A stretch of DNA of 64,000 bases, taken from contig NZ_ML133686.1 in assembly GCF_003985155.1 (NCBI RefSeq), positions 32,001 to 96,000 of the forward strand. The letters run 5' to 3'. Made by a program: the position numbers and the translations under genes. Source of the stretch: Rhizobium vallis (GTDB lineage Bacteria > Pseudomonadota > Alphaproteobacteria > Rhizobiales > Rhizobiaceae). Position 1 is the stretch's first letter; every line of letters begins with the position of its first letter. A model generated the notes under the pieces. It saw only the letters and a list, made by a program, of their open reading frames with translations. It did no database searches and was not told the origin of the DNA. Shown one piece after another: positions 1 through 8,351 of the stretch.

Positions 1-2
1 AC

Positions 3-257
3 GGCGCCCGGCACTGGGCGCTGATGCGCGATCTCGAAAATCCCAGCCTTTGGACGGAAACCTACCATACGCCGACCTGGGTCGAATACATCAGACACAA
101 CCAGCGGCGCACGCAGGCCGATGCCGAAAACATCGACAGGCTTCGCACGCTTCACCGCGGCGAAGGTCTGCCCCACGTTCACCGCATGATCGAGCGCCAG
201 GCCATTCCGCCTGATGATGACGTCTTCCACAAAACGCCGATCGATCTGCATCATTGA
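3..257 (+). CDS. MFS exporter, C-terminal end (partial)
   Basis: Only the last 84 codons lie in the window; the start is outside. The visible part is the soluble tail found after the last membrane segment in the MFS_3 / enterobactin-exporter-like family of major facilitator transporters. It has the run RHWALMRDLENPSLW, then the segment TPTWVEYIRHNQRRTQADA, a family hallmark, and ends in PIDLHH. Transport substrate cannot be judged from the tail. The stop codon at 255-257 lies nine bases before the ATG of the acetyltransferase gene, so the two are probably co-transcribed. Confidence 0.75.
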   Translation, partial: GARHWALMRDLENPSLWTETYHTPTWVEYIRHNQRRTQADAENIDRLRTLHRGEGLPHVHRMIERQAIPPDDDVFHKTPIDLHH

Positions 258-265
258 GAACAGCC

Positions 266-721
266 ATGCACAGTTTCAGGCTCGCCCGCCAATCCGACCT
301 TGCCGCCATCGTCCGGCTTCTTGCCGATGACGATCTCGGCGGCGCCAGGGAGATCGTCACCGATCCCGTCGATCCCAGCTATCTCTCCGCTTTCGCCGCG
401 ATCGAGGCGGATGCCAATCAGCTGCTGGCCGTCGCCGTCGATGCGGCCGGCGAGCTCGCGGGCTGCCTGCAACTGAGCTTTCTTCCTGGCCTTTCCCGGA
501 CCGGCATGTGGCGTGGGCAGATCGAAAGCGTGCGTATCGCACGAGAGCTTCGCGGCTCGGGCCTCGGCGCACAATTCATCGAATGGGCGATCGCCCAATG
601 CGTCGAGCGCGGCTGCGGCCTCGTGCAATTGACATCGGACAAGACGCGGGCGGATTCGATCCGCTTCTACGAAAAGCTCGGCTTCGTCGCGAGCCATGAA
701 GGGCTGAAACGCACTCTCTGA
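266..721 (+). CDS. GNAT family N-acetyltransferase
   Basis: A protein of 151 residues with the GNAT fold. Motif A, the acetyl-CoA pyrophosphate loop, is seen as RELRGSGLGAQFIEWA. Motif B follows as the C-terminal DKTRADSIRFYEKLGFVASH, typical of enzymes that acetylate small amines or protein N-termini. Substrate unknown. I place the start at the ATG at 266, which gives the usual GNAT opening (FRLARQSDLAAIVRL); a TTG at 254 that overlaps the upstream stop is in frame and possible. Confidence 0.85.
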   Translation: MHSFRLARQSDLAAIVRLLADDDLGGAREIVTDPVDPSYLSAFAAIEADANQLLAVAVDAAGELAGCLQLSFLPGLSRTGMWRGQIESVRIARELRGSGLGAQFIEWAIAQCVERGCGLVQLTSDKTRADSIRFYEKLGFVASHEGLKRTL

Positions 722-726
722 GCCGG

Positions 727-1986
727 TTATTTCAGCTTGCCCTTCATCGTCGCCTCGGGAAAACATGTCGGCTTCATGCCATTCTTTGCCTGCCACTGGC
801 CGATCGAACGCCGCGTCTTGTAACCCGGCAGACCGTCGGAACCGCCGACGTCGTAGCCCTGCCGTTCCAGCGCCTTTTGCATGGCGGCGACATCCGAGCG
901 CAGCATCTTGCCGACATCGCCCCATCTGCCCTGGAAGGCGCCGCCATTATCGGCGATCCGATCGGCGAGATTGCCGATGTAGAGCGCATAGAGATCGGAA
1001 TTATTGTATTCCTTGATGGTGTAGAAATTCGGCGTGACGATGAACTCAGGCCCGTCGCGGCCGGCCGGCACCAGCATCATGCCCTGCGCCGTCATCTCGC
1101 CTGCGGGGAAAGCCTTGCCAGAGTTGCGGTCGATGCCGAGCGAGGCCCAGTGCGACAGCGGCTTTGCGAGATCCGGCCCTTCCTGCGCGCAGGAGACCGC
1201 TTCCGGTATCGACACCTCGAAGCCCCAGTCGCGGTCACGCTGCCAGCCCTTCTTGACCAGGAAATTGGCGATCGAGGCGAGCGTGTCCGGCACCGAGGTC
1301 CAGATATTGCGATGTCCATCGCCGTCGAAATCGACGGCATATTTCAGATAGCTGGTCGGCATGAACTGCGGTTGTCCGAGCGCACCCGCCGACGAACCCT
1401 TGAAATCGGCGGGCGTCACGTCGCCGCCGTCGAGAATATGCAACGCCGCCACCAGCTCGGTGCGGAACATTTCCTTCCGCGTCGACATGAAGGCCTTGGT
1501 CGCCAGCACCTCGATCGCCGAATTCGGGATCTTCGCCGCGCCAAAGCCCGTCTCCCGGCCCCAGATCGCAAGCACGATCGAGCCCGGCACGCCATAGGTC
1601 TTCTCGATCCGCTTCAGCGTCGAGCCGTATTGCGCGGCAAAACTGCGCCCTGTCGCTGCAAGCTTCTTCAGCCGGTCCTCGTTGAAATAGGGACCAGGCG
1701 AGGAAAACTCGGCCTGCGTCTGCTTCTGCTCCTTCGGCGGCGGGAAACCAGGCGGTGCGAGATCCGGCAGGTTCCAGTTCAGCGTGATGCCTGAGAAAGC
1801 GGCTTGAAAGGTCTTCTGCGAAATGCCGTTTGCCTTCGCCTCCGGCCAGAGGTCGCTCTGCACCCATGTCTCGAATTGGGCTTCGACATCGGCTTTCGAA
1901 GGAGCTGCGTAGGATGAGACTGGAAGCAGAGCGGCCAGCAAGGCGAATGCGAATAGCCGCAGCCGCCGTGGAGCATTTTTCGGCAT
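727..1986 (-). CDS. Lytic murein transglycosylase, MltB family
   Basis: Cleaves the glycan strands of peptidoglycan with formation of 1,6-anhydromuramic acid, in the periplasm. The 419-residue product opens with a signal peptide (basic start, hydrophobic core, cut near SSYAA). The MltB-type catalytic domain occupies about residues 30-320 with the catalytic Glu in IWGRETGFGAAK and the GALGQPQFMPTSYLKYAVDF block. A C-terminal peptidoglycan-binding domain of the PG_binding_1 type follows, containing SDVAAMQKALERQGYDVGG. The start at 1986 has a strong ribosome site (GAGGGG, spacing seven). A start at 2001 would overlap the recR stop as ATGA; the cell may use coupling either way. It lies downstream of recR on the same strand. 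Confidence 0.9.
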   Translation of the reverse strand: MPKNAPRRLRLFAFALLAALLPVSSYAAPSKADVEAQFETWVQSDLWPEAKANGISQKTFQAAFSGITLNWNLPDLAPPGFPPPKEQKQTQAEFSSPGPYFNEDRLKKLAATGRSFAAQYGSTLKRIEKTYGVPGSIVLAIWGRETGFGAAKIPNSAIEVLATKAFMSTRKEMFRTELVAALHILDGGDVTPADFKGSSAGALGQPQFMPTSYLKYAVDFDGDGHRNIWTSVPDTLASIANFLVKKGWQRDRDWGFEVSIPEAVSCAQEGPDLAKPLSHWASLGIDRNSGKAFPAGEMTAQGMMLVPAGRDGPEFIVTPNFYTIKEYNNSDLYALYIGNLADRIADNGGAFQGRWGDVGKMLRSDVAAMQKALERQGYDVGGSDGLPGYKTRRSIGQWQAKNGMKPTCFPEATMKGKLK

Positions 1987-1997
1987 GCGCAAACCCC

Positions 1998-2603
1998 TCA
2001 TATTACCGTCCGGGCCCGCAGGGCCGCCGCAAGCGTGCCCTCGTCGAGGTAGTCGAGCTCGCCGCCGACGGGCACGCCATGCGCCAGTCGGGTGATCTTG
2101 ACGTCGAGCCCCTGCAACTGGTCGGTGATGTAGTGCGCCGTCGTTTGCCCCTCGACCGTGGCGTTGACCGCGATGATCAGCTCGCGGATGCCGCCTTCGC
2201 CGACCCGGTCGATCAGCCCGCGAATGTTGAGATCGTCGGGGCCTACCCCATCAAGCGGCGACAGCGTGCCGCCGAGCACGTGATAGGCGGCGTTCAGCGC
2301 GCCGGCCCGCTCCAGCGCCCAAAGATCCGATACGTCCTCGACGACGATGATGACGGATTGATCGCGCTGCGTGTCGGTGCAGACGGTGCAAGGATCGACG
2401 GTATCGACATTGCCGCAGCGCGAGCAGATCTTCACCTTGTCATACGCCTCGCCCATCGCATTCGACAACGGGCCAAGCAACTGATCTTTCTTCTTGATCA
2501 GATGCAGTGCTGCCCGGCGCGCCGAGCGCGGCCCGAGGCCCGGCACCTTCGCCAGAAGCTGGATGAGTTTTTCGATTTCGGGGCCGGTGACTCGTTTTGC
2601 CAT
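1998..2603 (-). CDS. recR: Recombination protein RecR
   Basis: A 201-residue RecR of normal length, part of the RecFOR pathway that loads RecA onto gapped DNA. In order it shows the helix-hairpin-helix region ([19 protein letters not shown]), the four-Cys zinc finger ([16 protein letters not shown]), and a Toprim domain starting at [17 protein letters not shown]. In many bacteria recR directly follows ybaB in a dnaX-ybaB-recR operon. Here a plus-strand MOSC gene sits between ybaB and recR, so recR needs its own promoter. It is followed by the lytic transglycosylase gene. Confidence 0.97.
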   Translation of the reverse strand: MAKRVTGPEIEKLIQLLAKVPGLGPRSARRAALHLIKKKDQLLGPLSNAMGEAYDKVKICSRCGNVDTVDPCTVCTDTQRDQSVIIVVEDVSDLWALERAGALNAAYHVLGGTLSPLDGVGPDDLNIRGLIDRVGEGGIRELIIAVNATVEGQTTAHYITDQLQGLDVKITRLAHGVPVGGELDYLDEGTLAAALRARTVI

Positions 2604-2660
2604 GCGCCGTTCTTAACTGATATGCAACGAAAACGGAATCGCGGAAGGATTGGCCGTCCC

Positions 2661-3278
2661 ATGAAAATCCTGGCGCTGTGCACCGGCAATCCCGAAAAGC
2701 TGGCCGGCAAGAGTTACAAGACCGGCATCTTCAAACATGCCGTCAACGGCCCCGTGATGATCGATGCCGAAGGACTGGTCGGCGACGCGATCTGCAACCG
2801 GAAACATCATGGCGGCGTCGATCAGGCTGTTTATGTCGAGGGATCGCTGACGCTCGACTGGTGGGCGCAGCAATTGGGCCGGCCGCACGAGCCCGGGACC
2901 TTCGGCGAAAACATGGTGATCTCAGGCCTCGACAACCGCGACGTCTCCGTCGGCGACCGCTTCGTCGCAGATAGCCTCGTCCTCGAAGTCACCGCGTGCC
3001 GCATTCCCTGCGCCACCTTCGCCGCCAGAATGGCCGATCCGAAATTCGTCAAGCGCTATACCGGTGCCGCCCGCCCCGGCATCTATTGCCGCGTCATCCA
3101 AGGCGGCGTGGTCGGGGCCGGAATATCCGTGGAACATCACCCTTTTCCAGGAGAGAAGGTGACGATGCCGGAACTGATGGAAACCTTCGGCCGCCGGCTT
3201 TCAGAGACGGACCGGGCGCGATATCTCGCCGCTCCCGTTCACCACAAGCTACGGGCGCTGCTCGAAGCGCAACGTTGA
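2661..3278 (+). CDS. MOSC domain protein (YiiM-like)
   Basis: A 205-residue protein with a MOSC domain: NRKHHGGVDQAVYVEG and GTFGENMVISGLD are the core blocks, and a conserved Cys lies in VTACRIPCATFAARM. The order of blocks matches the YiiM branch. MOSC proteins bind or transfer sulphur or molybdenum-cofactor species and some reduce N-hydroxylated compounds; the exact role here is inference. The ATG at 2661 has GGAAGGA upstream and matches the usual family start (MKILALCTGNPEKL). The open frame runs back to 1830 but that part is the complement of recR and mltB. Confidence 0.85.
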   Translation: MKILALCTGNPEKLAGKSYKTGIFKHAVNGPVMIDAEGLVGDAICNRKHHGGVDQAVYVEGSLTLDWWAQQLGRPHEPGTFGENMVISGLDNRDVSVGDRFVADSLVLEVTACRIPCATFAARMADPKFVKRYTGAARPGIYCRVIQGGVVGAGISVEHHPFPGEKVTMPELMETFGRRLSETDRARYLAAPVHHKLRALLEAQR

Positions 3279-3362
3279 GAGCGCTTTCATCCGCGCATCA
3301 CGGCGTAGTAGCCGCGTCAGTCTCGGAGCGGTGATGAGAAATGAAGACCGAATTGCCTGCTC

Positions 3363-3686
3363 TCAGAACGGCAGCTTGAAACCGGGCGGGATCGGCAGGC
3401 CGGCCGTGAGGGCCTTAGTCTTTTCGGCGGCAAGTGCCTCGGCCTTGTCCTTGGCATCCTTGTGAGCGGCGACGATCAGGTCCTCGAGGATTTCGACGTC
3501 GTCTTCCTTGAAGAGCGAAGGGTCGATCTTCAGGCTCTTCAGCTCGCCCTTGCCGGAGATGACGACGGTGACGAGGCCGCCTCCTGCCTTGCCTTCGGCG
3601 GTCAGCTCGGCGATCTCAGCCTGCATCTGCTCCATCTTGGCCTGCATTTCCTTGACTTTGCCCATCATGCCCATGATGTCGCGCAT
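3363..3686 (-). CDS. Nucleoid-associated protein YbaB/EbfC
   Basis: A 107-residue YbaB/EbfC family DNA-binding protein. The N-terminal coiled-coil helix ([19 protein letters not shown]) and the central strand region [19 protein letters not shown] are typical, and the C-terminal helix ends in PPGFKLPF. These dimers bind DNA like tweezers and coat the nucleoid. The ribosome site GAAGGAG sits seven bases before the ATG. It follows dnaX after 22 bases on the same strand and is surely co-transcribed with it. Confidence 0.93.
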   Translation of the reverse strand: MRDIMGMMGKVKEMQAKMEQMQAEIAELTAEGKAGGGLVTVVISGKGELKSLKIDPSLFKEDDVEILEDLIVAAHKDAKDKAEALAAEKTKALTAGLPIPPGFKLPF

Positions 3687-3708
3687 CGTCTCGCTCCTTC
3701 TTGAAACC

Positions 3709-5586
3709 TTAGAATTCTATGTCGTCGCCGGGCAGGATGTCGCCTTCCTCGGATTCGGCGGCCGCCGGCGGCGTCGCCTCGCCTTCCTCCTCCGGTTCCG
3801 GCGCCCGCACGCGCACATCGATGATCTTGGCGCCGGGGAAATGCGCAAGGATCGCCGCCACGTCAGGGTCCTGGCGGGCGTCTATGACATGTTGTTCCCG
3901 GGTCCTGGCCTCCGCTTCGACAAGTGTCGGCTGACCCTCGTCGCGGCTGAGGCTGACGATCCAATGGATGCCGGTCCATTCCTTCAGCTTGACGGCAAGT
4001 TCGTTGAGCAGCGTCGTCGGTGCGCCCTCGGTTAGGCTGACGTCGAGCCGGCCGGCTTCGATCCGGACGGGGCGCACGAAATTGCGCACCATTGCCTTCA
4101 GCTTCGGATCGCGCTTCTCGGTGGCGAGATTGACGATATCGCTGACCGAGTTGACGACAACGAGCGGCTTTGGTGCCTCCGCCGGCTTCGGCTCGATCCG
4201 CCCGACAGGCATCGTCTCAGGCTGGCTGCTCGGCACGGCGCGCAGCATCGCCACCGGCGCGGAAGGCTGCGGCTTGCTCGATGCAATTTCCGGCGCGCGC
4301 GCCGCGACACTGCCTTGATAGGAAACGCGGGCGCCGTTGCCGCCGCCATTGCCGGAAGGCGGGGATGACGGCCGTGAGCCCGTAGCGTCACCGGAAAATT
4401 CGGCAAGCCGGCGGGCCGCATCCTCGGGCGCCGGTAGATGCGCTGCATGCGCCAGCCGGATCAGCACCATTTCGGCTGCACCGGCCGTGCGCGACGAGCC
4501 TTCCGTTTCCGGAATGCCCTTGAGCAGCATCTGCCAGATGCGCGACAGCGTGGTCACCGCAACACCCTTGGCGAGTTCCGCCGCCTTGGTGCGTTCGACC
4601 TCGCTGAGCGAGGGATCGTTTGCCGCGTCCGGCACATATTTCAGCCGCGTCACCAGATGGGTGAAATCGGCAAGATCGGTGAGCACGACCACTGGATTGG
4701 CGCCGGCTTCATATTGGCTCTGGAATTCGCCGAGGGCAGCAGCCACATCGCCTTTGACGATATGCTGGAAGAGATCGACGATCCGGGCGCGATCGGCAAG
4801 GCCGAGCATCCCGCGCACGGCTTCCGCCTGCACGGCGCCTGCGCCATGGGCGATCGCCTGGTCGAGCAGCGACAGGCCGTCGCGGGCCGAGCCTTCGGCG
4901 GCGCGCGCGATCATCGCCAGCGCGTCCGCTTCCGCCTCGATGCCTTCCTTGGCCGCGATCGTCGAAAACAGCCCGACGAGATCGGAGGCGCTGATGCGGC
5001 GCAGGTCGAAGCGCTGGCAGCGCGACAGCACCGTAATCGGCACCTTGCGGATTTCCGTGGTGGCAAAGATGAACTTCACATGCTCCGGCGGCTCTTCGAG
5101 CGTCTTCAACAGACCGTTGAAGGCCTGCGTCGACAGCATGTGCACTTCGTCGATGATATAGACCTTGTACCGCGCCGACACCGGCCGGTAGCGTACCTGC
5201 TCGATAATCTCGCGGATATCGTCGATGCCGGTATGGGAGGCGGCGTCCATCTCGATCACGTCGACATGGCGGCCTTCCATGATCGCCTGGCAGTGTTCGC
5301 CGGGGACGCGCAGATCGATCGTCGGCTTGTCGATATCTGATGTCTTGTAGTTCAGCGCCCGCGCCAGGATGCGCGCCGTCGTCGTCTTGCCGACGCCGCG
5401 CACGCCGGTCAGCATGTAGGCCTGTGCGATGCGACCGGTTTCGAAGGCGTTGGTCAGCGTGCGGACCATCGGCTCCTGGCCGACCATCAGGTCCGTAAAA
5501 TCCTTGGGGCGGTATTTGCGAGCCAGCACCCGGTATCCGGTGCCCGTCGAGGCGGCATCTTTTGATTGTCGCTCGGTGTCGCTCAT
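3709..5586 (-). CDS. dnaX: DNA polymerase III subunits tau/gamma
   Basis: The 625-residue clamp-loader ATPase. Residues about 25-390 form the AAA+ module with Walker A ([18 protein letters not shown]), Walker B ([10 protein letters not shown]) and the SRC box ([13 protein letters not shown]). The collar follows, then a Pro/Ser-rich linker, then a C-terminal tau domain that should bind the alpha subunit and ends in an acidic tail ([13 protein letters not shown]). The four zinc-ligand cysteines of the E. coli-type AAA+ domain are not seen, as is common in this group. The start [10 protein letters not shown] at 5586 is chosen because upstream codons run into the SRP RNA gene. Confidence 0.96.
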   Translation of the reverse strand: MSDTERQSKDAASTGTGYRVLARKYRPKDFTDLMVGQEPMVRTLTNAFETGRIAQAYMLTGVRGVGKTTTARILARALNYKTSDIDKPTIDLRVPGEHCQAIMEGRHVDVIEMDAASHTGIDDIREIIEQVRYRPVSARYKVYIIDEVHMLSTQAFNGLLKTLEEPPEHVKFIFATTEIRKVPITVLSRCQRFDLRRISASDLVGLFSTIAAKEGIEAEADALAMIARAAEGSARDGLSLLDQAIAHGAGAVQAEAVRGMLGLADRARIVDLFQHIVKGDVAAALGEFQSQYEAGANPVVVLTDLADFTHLVTRLKYVPDAANDPSLSEVERTKAAELAKGVAVTTLSRIWQMLLKGIPETEGSSRTAGAAEMVLIRLAHAAHLPAPEDAARRLAEFSGDATGSRPSSPPSGNGGGNGARVSYQGSVAARAPEIASSKPQPSAPVAMLRAVPSSQPETMPVGRIEPKPAEAPKPLVVVNSVSDIVNLATEKRDPKLKAMVRNFVRPVRIEAGRLDVSLTEGAPTTLLNELAVKLKEWTGIHWIVSLSRDEGQPTLVEAEARTREQHVIDARQDPDVAAILAHFPGAKIIDVRVRAPEPEEEGEATPPAAAESEEGDILPGDDIEF

Positions 5587-5633
5587 CGTCCTGCTTGTCG
5601 CCCGGACTGTCGGGCACTTCGTGGAGAGAAGGT

Positions 5634-5729
5634 GGGAGGCTGGCACGATGACCCGTGCCGGGCTCGTTAGGGCTGCTTCCTTCCGGACCTGACCCGGTTG
5701 GCGAGTGGCTCGTCCACCACCAACCTCCC
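5634..5729 (-). ncRNA. ffs: Signal recognition particle RNA, small bacterial type
   Basis: On the minus strand the 96-base stretch contains the universally conserved SRP apical loop GGTCAGGTCCGGAAGGAAGC, the Ffh-binding domain. The two ends (GGGAGGTTGGTGG at 5729 downward and its partner ending at 5634) are complementary and close a long hairpin, as expected for the short 4.5S form. It lies just upstream of dnaX on the same strand, the usual place in alphaproteobacteria. The RNA joins Ffh to target membrane proteins to SecYEG. Confidence 0.96.
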
Positions 5730-5817
5730 GGATGCACATATCGGCAATATCGTCATCAAAAGCAAGCCAACATGCGAAAAAACTGCTAGTCGTTGGAAAA
5801 CATGAGGAGAATGCCCT

Positions 5818-6228
5818 TTGAAAGGTTTCGCGCTCGACCCCCGGCTGGAAAAGGACAGCGTCAGCATCATGGTCACCGGTCTCTGCGATCTGAGATTATC
5901 GAGGGATGCCCGCTGGCCCTGGCTCATACTCGTGCCGCGCCGGGCTGACATTACCGAAATCTTCGAGCTGACGCCGCTCGACCAGGTGCTGCTTGCCTTC
6001 GAGACGGAGCTTGTCGCCAAAGCCCTGAAGGAAATCACCGGCGCAACAAAAATCAATATCGGGGCTCTTGGCAATATCGTCCGCCAGCTTCATGTTCATG
6101 TCATTGCCCGCTTCGAAGGCGATGCCAACTGGCCGGGTCCCGTCTGGGGCTTCGGCCGCGCGGAGCCCTACGAGGACGGAAAGAGAGACGAGTTCACAGC
6201 GAAGCTGCGGGAAGCCCTTTCATCATGA
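5818..6228 (+). CDS. HIT family protein
   Basis: A 136-residue histidine-triad nucleotide-binding protein. The HIT motif reads QLHVHVIARFE: the first and second His (the second being the nucleophile) are present but the third His is replaced by Ile, a variant known in the alphaproteobacterial branch. The last third is WPGPVWGFGRAEPY. HIT proteins hydrolyse nucleoside phosphoramidates or related compounds. No ATG is in frame at the start; TTG at 5818 has AGGAG eight bases before it and gives the usual family opening. The gene overlaps nudC by four bases (ATGA). Confidence 0.85.
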   Translation: MKGFALDPRLEKDSVSIMVTGLCDLRLSRDARWPWLILVPRRADITEIFELTPLDQVLLAFETELVAKALKEITGATKINIGALGNIVRQLHVHVIARFEGDANWPGPVWGFGRAEPYEDGKRDEFTAKLREALSS

Positions 6229-7184
6229 GTCATTCGCTTTTCGATTCGGATGTGCCGCATCCGGAACCCAGCAATCTCACAGCCTTTGCCGCCAACGATC
6301 TCAATCGCGATTCCGAGCATCGCGACGAACATTCCGTCGAAAAGGCGCTGGCGAGGGAAGGCACGCATATCTTCGCCTTCGCTGGGGATAAGCTGGTGCT
6401 GAAGCATGACGGCCAGGTGCTCGATCCGCTCTTCGCCCGCTACGAGCTCAAGGAATTGCAGCCGGATTGGGATGAGACGGTGCTTCTCGGCTACCGCAAA
6501 TCAGGCGAGCCGCGCCTTGCCGTTCCCGTCGGCATCGACGTAGACGACCTCGCCAGCCAGTATAAGCCCTCCGACGGCCGCACGCTGTTTCGCGAAATGC
6601 TGATCGACGAAGTGTTGCTCGGAGAATTCGCCCAGGCCGCAAGCCTGATCCGCTGGAACGGCGACAACCGCTTCTGCGGCCGCTGCGGCTCGGCGATGGA
6701 GATCCATATCGGCGGCTACAAGCGTGTCTGCGCCGCCTGCGAGCACATGATCTTTCCCCGCACCGACCCCGTCGTCATCATGCTGACGATCGATGAAGAG
6801 CGCGACCTCTGCCTGCTCGGCCGCAGCCCGCATTTCGCTCCCGGCATGTATTCCTGTCTTGCCGGCTTCCTCGAACCCGGCGAGACCATCGAAAACGCCG
6901 TGCGCCGCGAAACGCTGGAAGAATCGGGCATTCGCACCGGCCGCATCCGCTATCACGCTTCGCAGCCCTGGCCGATGCCGCACTCGCTGATGATCGGCTG
7001 TTATGCCGAGGCGAAATCCACCGAAATCAGCCGCGACGAGACCGAGCTGGAGGATTGCCGCTGGTTCACCCGCGAGGAGACGCTGGAGATGCTGGAGCGC
7101 CCCGGCGCGACCGGCAAGGCCCCGCCGCCGAAAGGGGCGATCGCCCATCGCCTGATGCGCGACTGGGTGGAGTGGAAGCGCTAG
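6225..7184 (+). CDS. nudC: NAD(+) diphosphatase NudC
   Basis: A 319-residue Nudix hydrolase that splits NADH/NAD(+) to NMN and AMP and can remove NAD caps from RNA. After an N-terminal NUDIX-like domain it has the four-Cys zinc ribbon (CGRCG at about 145, then CAAC), the Nudix box GFLEPGETIENAVRRETLEE followed by SG, and the NudC-specific motif SQPWPMPHS, which separates it from other Nudix enzymes. Its ATG overlaps the HIT gene stop, so the two nucleotide hydrolases are translationally coupled. Confidence 0.95.
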   Translation: MSHSLFDSDVPHPEPSNLTAFAANDLNRDSEHRDEHSVEKALAREGTHIFAFAGDKLVLKHDGQVLDPLFARYELKELQPDWDETVLLGYRKSGEPRLAVPVGIDVDDLASQYKPSDGRTLFREMLIDEVLLGEFAQAASLIRWNGDNRFCGRCGSAMEIHIGGYKRVCAACEHMIFPRTDPVVIMLTIDEERDLCLLGRSPHFAPGMYSCLAGFLEPGETIENAVRRETLEESGIRTGRIRYHASQPWPMPHSLMIGCYAEAKSTEISRDETELEDCRWFTREETLEMLERPGATGKAPPPKGAIAHRLMRDWVEWKR

Positions 7185-7188
7185 TGCC

Positions 7189-7884
7189 ATGCCGGTCGCA
7201 CGCTCCGAACGGTTGCTGACGCTGCTCCAGACGCTTCGGCGTTATCGGCGCCCGGTGACCGGTACGGTGCTTGCAGAGGAGACCGGCGTCAGCCTGCGTA
7301 CGCTCTATCGCGATATCGCTAGCCTCCAGGCTCAGGGCGCGATGATCGAAGGTGAGGCCGGCATCGGTTATGTGCTGAAGCCGGGCTTCATGCTGCCGCC
7401 GATGATGTTTTCCGAGGAAGAGCTGGAAGCCTTGGTGCTGGGCTCCCGCTGGGTGGCCCGCGCCGCCGAGCCGCGCCTTGCCGGCGCCGGCGCCGATGCG
7501 CTCGCCAAGATCGCCGCCGTATTGCCGTCCGACATGCGTGAGATGATCGATTCGGCGACACTCTTCGTTGGCCGCAAGCGCCAGGACGAGGACAAGGCCG
7601 ATGTTTCGGCTATCCGCAAGGCGATCCGTCTGGAGCGTGTGCTCGAACTGCATTACGGCGACGAGCAGGGCCGCGTCTCCCGCCGCCGTGTCTGGCCCTT
7701 CGCGCTCGGTTATTTCGAGCATGTGCGCATCATCATGGCCTGGTGCGAGCTGCGCCAGGATTTTCGCCATTTCCGCACCGATCGCATCATCGATATGGCG
7801 GTCCATGAGGTGCGCTATCCGCGCCGCCGCACCGTGCTCCTCAAGGAATGGCGGGAAACGCAGGACGTGCCCGTAGAGAACTGA
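7189..7884 (+). CDS. YafY-type HTH regulator with WYL domain
   Basis: A 231-residue transcription factor. The N-terminal winged helix of the HTH_11 type covers residues about 5-60 (LAEETGVSLRTLYRDIASLQ). A WYL ligand-binding domain follows (LELHYGDEQGRVSRRRVWPF, then GYFEHVRIIMAWCELR, FRTDRI). WYL proteins sense nucleic acids or small ligands. Four bases separate it from nudC. The next two genes each carry the same inverted repeat 43 bases before their start codons, so this protein is the likely binder of those sites; that link is inference. Confidence 0.88.
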   Translation: MPVARSERLLTLLQTLRRYRRPVTGTVLAEETGVSLRTLYRDIASLQAQGAMIEGEAGIGYVLKPGFMLPPMMFSEEELEALVLGSRWVARAAEPRLAGAGADALAKIAAVLPSDMREMIDSATLFVGRKRQDEDKADVSAIRKAIRLERVLELHYGDEQGRVSRRRVWPFALGYFEHVRIIMAWCELRQDFRHFRTDRIIDMAVHEVRYPRRRTVLLKEWRETQDVPVEN

Positions 7885-7887
7885 ATG

Positions 7888-7913
7888 CTGCTGCCAGAAA
7901 CTGTCAGCAGACA
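7888..7913. promoter_or_regulatory. Candidate YafY operator, copy 1
   Basis: Inverted repeat CTGCTGCCA-GAAAC-TGTCAGCAG followed by ACA, with one mismatch between the arms. It begins four bases after the regulator stop codon and ends 43 bases before the ATG of the DUF1127 gene. It matches 22 of 26 positions of the second copy at 8284-8309. Binding by the neighbouring YafY protein is inferred from position. Confidence 0.6.
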
Positions 7914-7955
7914 GGGTTATTATCAGTATCAATCCACCAGGAAGGAGCACTGATC

Positions 7956-8216
7956 ATGGTAACGCCCCCAGCCATTCATCTGACCAACGATCGTTTTACC
8001 GCCGAGACCTTTGCCGATGTGATTTCGGCCGAGACTTTTGCCGATGTCCGCCAGTCAGCGCGCTCCGGCCTGCTGCGCCTGGCGATGAGCTTTTTCCGGT
8101 TCCCCAGGGAAAGCCGTTCAAAACTCGATGTCGAAGCGACACCTGATTACCTGAAGCGCGACCTTGGCTTCATGGATGGACGCAACCCGTCCCACGAAGA
8201 TCGTTTGCCGCTTTAG
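7956..8216 (+). CDS. DUF1127 family small protein
   Basis: An 86-residue protein whose last third carries the DUF1127 (YjiS-like) signature: a short basic helix region, then PDYLKRDLGFMDGR. Such proteins are small, basic and often stress-induced in rhizobia, and some bind RNA; the role here is unknown. The N-terminal part has a tandem duplication of an eight-residue unit (AETFADV repeated, offset nine residues). The start at 7956 has a strong GAAGGAG site. A YafY-like operator lies 43 bases upstream. Confidence 0.7.
   Translation: MVTPPAIHLTNDRFTAETFADVISAETFADVRQSARSGLLRLAMSFFRFPRESRSKLDVEATPDYLKRDLGFMDGRNPSHEDRLPL
8001..8047 (+). repeat. Short tandem duplication within the DUF1127 gene
   Basis: The 20 bases at 8001-8020 recur at 8028-8047 with one change, an offset of 27 bases or nine codons. 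It encodes two copies of AETFADV. It keeps the frame, so it looks like a recent slippage or duplication that lengthened the protein N-terminus. Confidence 0.8.
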
Positions 8217-8283
8217 GCTGCCACTTACCATCAACAATCCAGACGGCGTGAAGGGGGCGTTGCGTTCGCAACGCCTCTACCGA

Positions 8284-8309
8284 CTGCTGCCACGAAATGG
8301 CAGCAGACA
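8284..8309. promoter_or_regulatory. Candidate YafY operator, copy 2
   Basis: Perfect nine-base inverted repeat CTGCTGCCA-CGAAA-TGGCAGCAG followed by ACA. It ends exactly 43 bases before the ATG of the VOC gene, the same distance as copy 1 to its gene. A likely operator for the YafY/WYL regulator encoded at 7189-7884. Confidence 0.65.
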
Positions 8310-8351
8310 ATCCCTCGCCGTAACGTATTCACCAGCAGCGGGAGAACCGAA

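Noticed and set aside
1830..3278. 482-residue plus-strand open frame
   Set aside because: Only the part from 2661 matches a protein family (MOSC). The rest is antisense to mltB and recR, both of which have clear motifs.
5811..5813. ATG before the HIT gene as its start
   Set aside because: It is in another frame; the TTG at 5818 is the in-frame initiator with a well-placed AGGAG.
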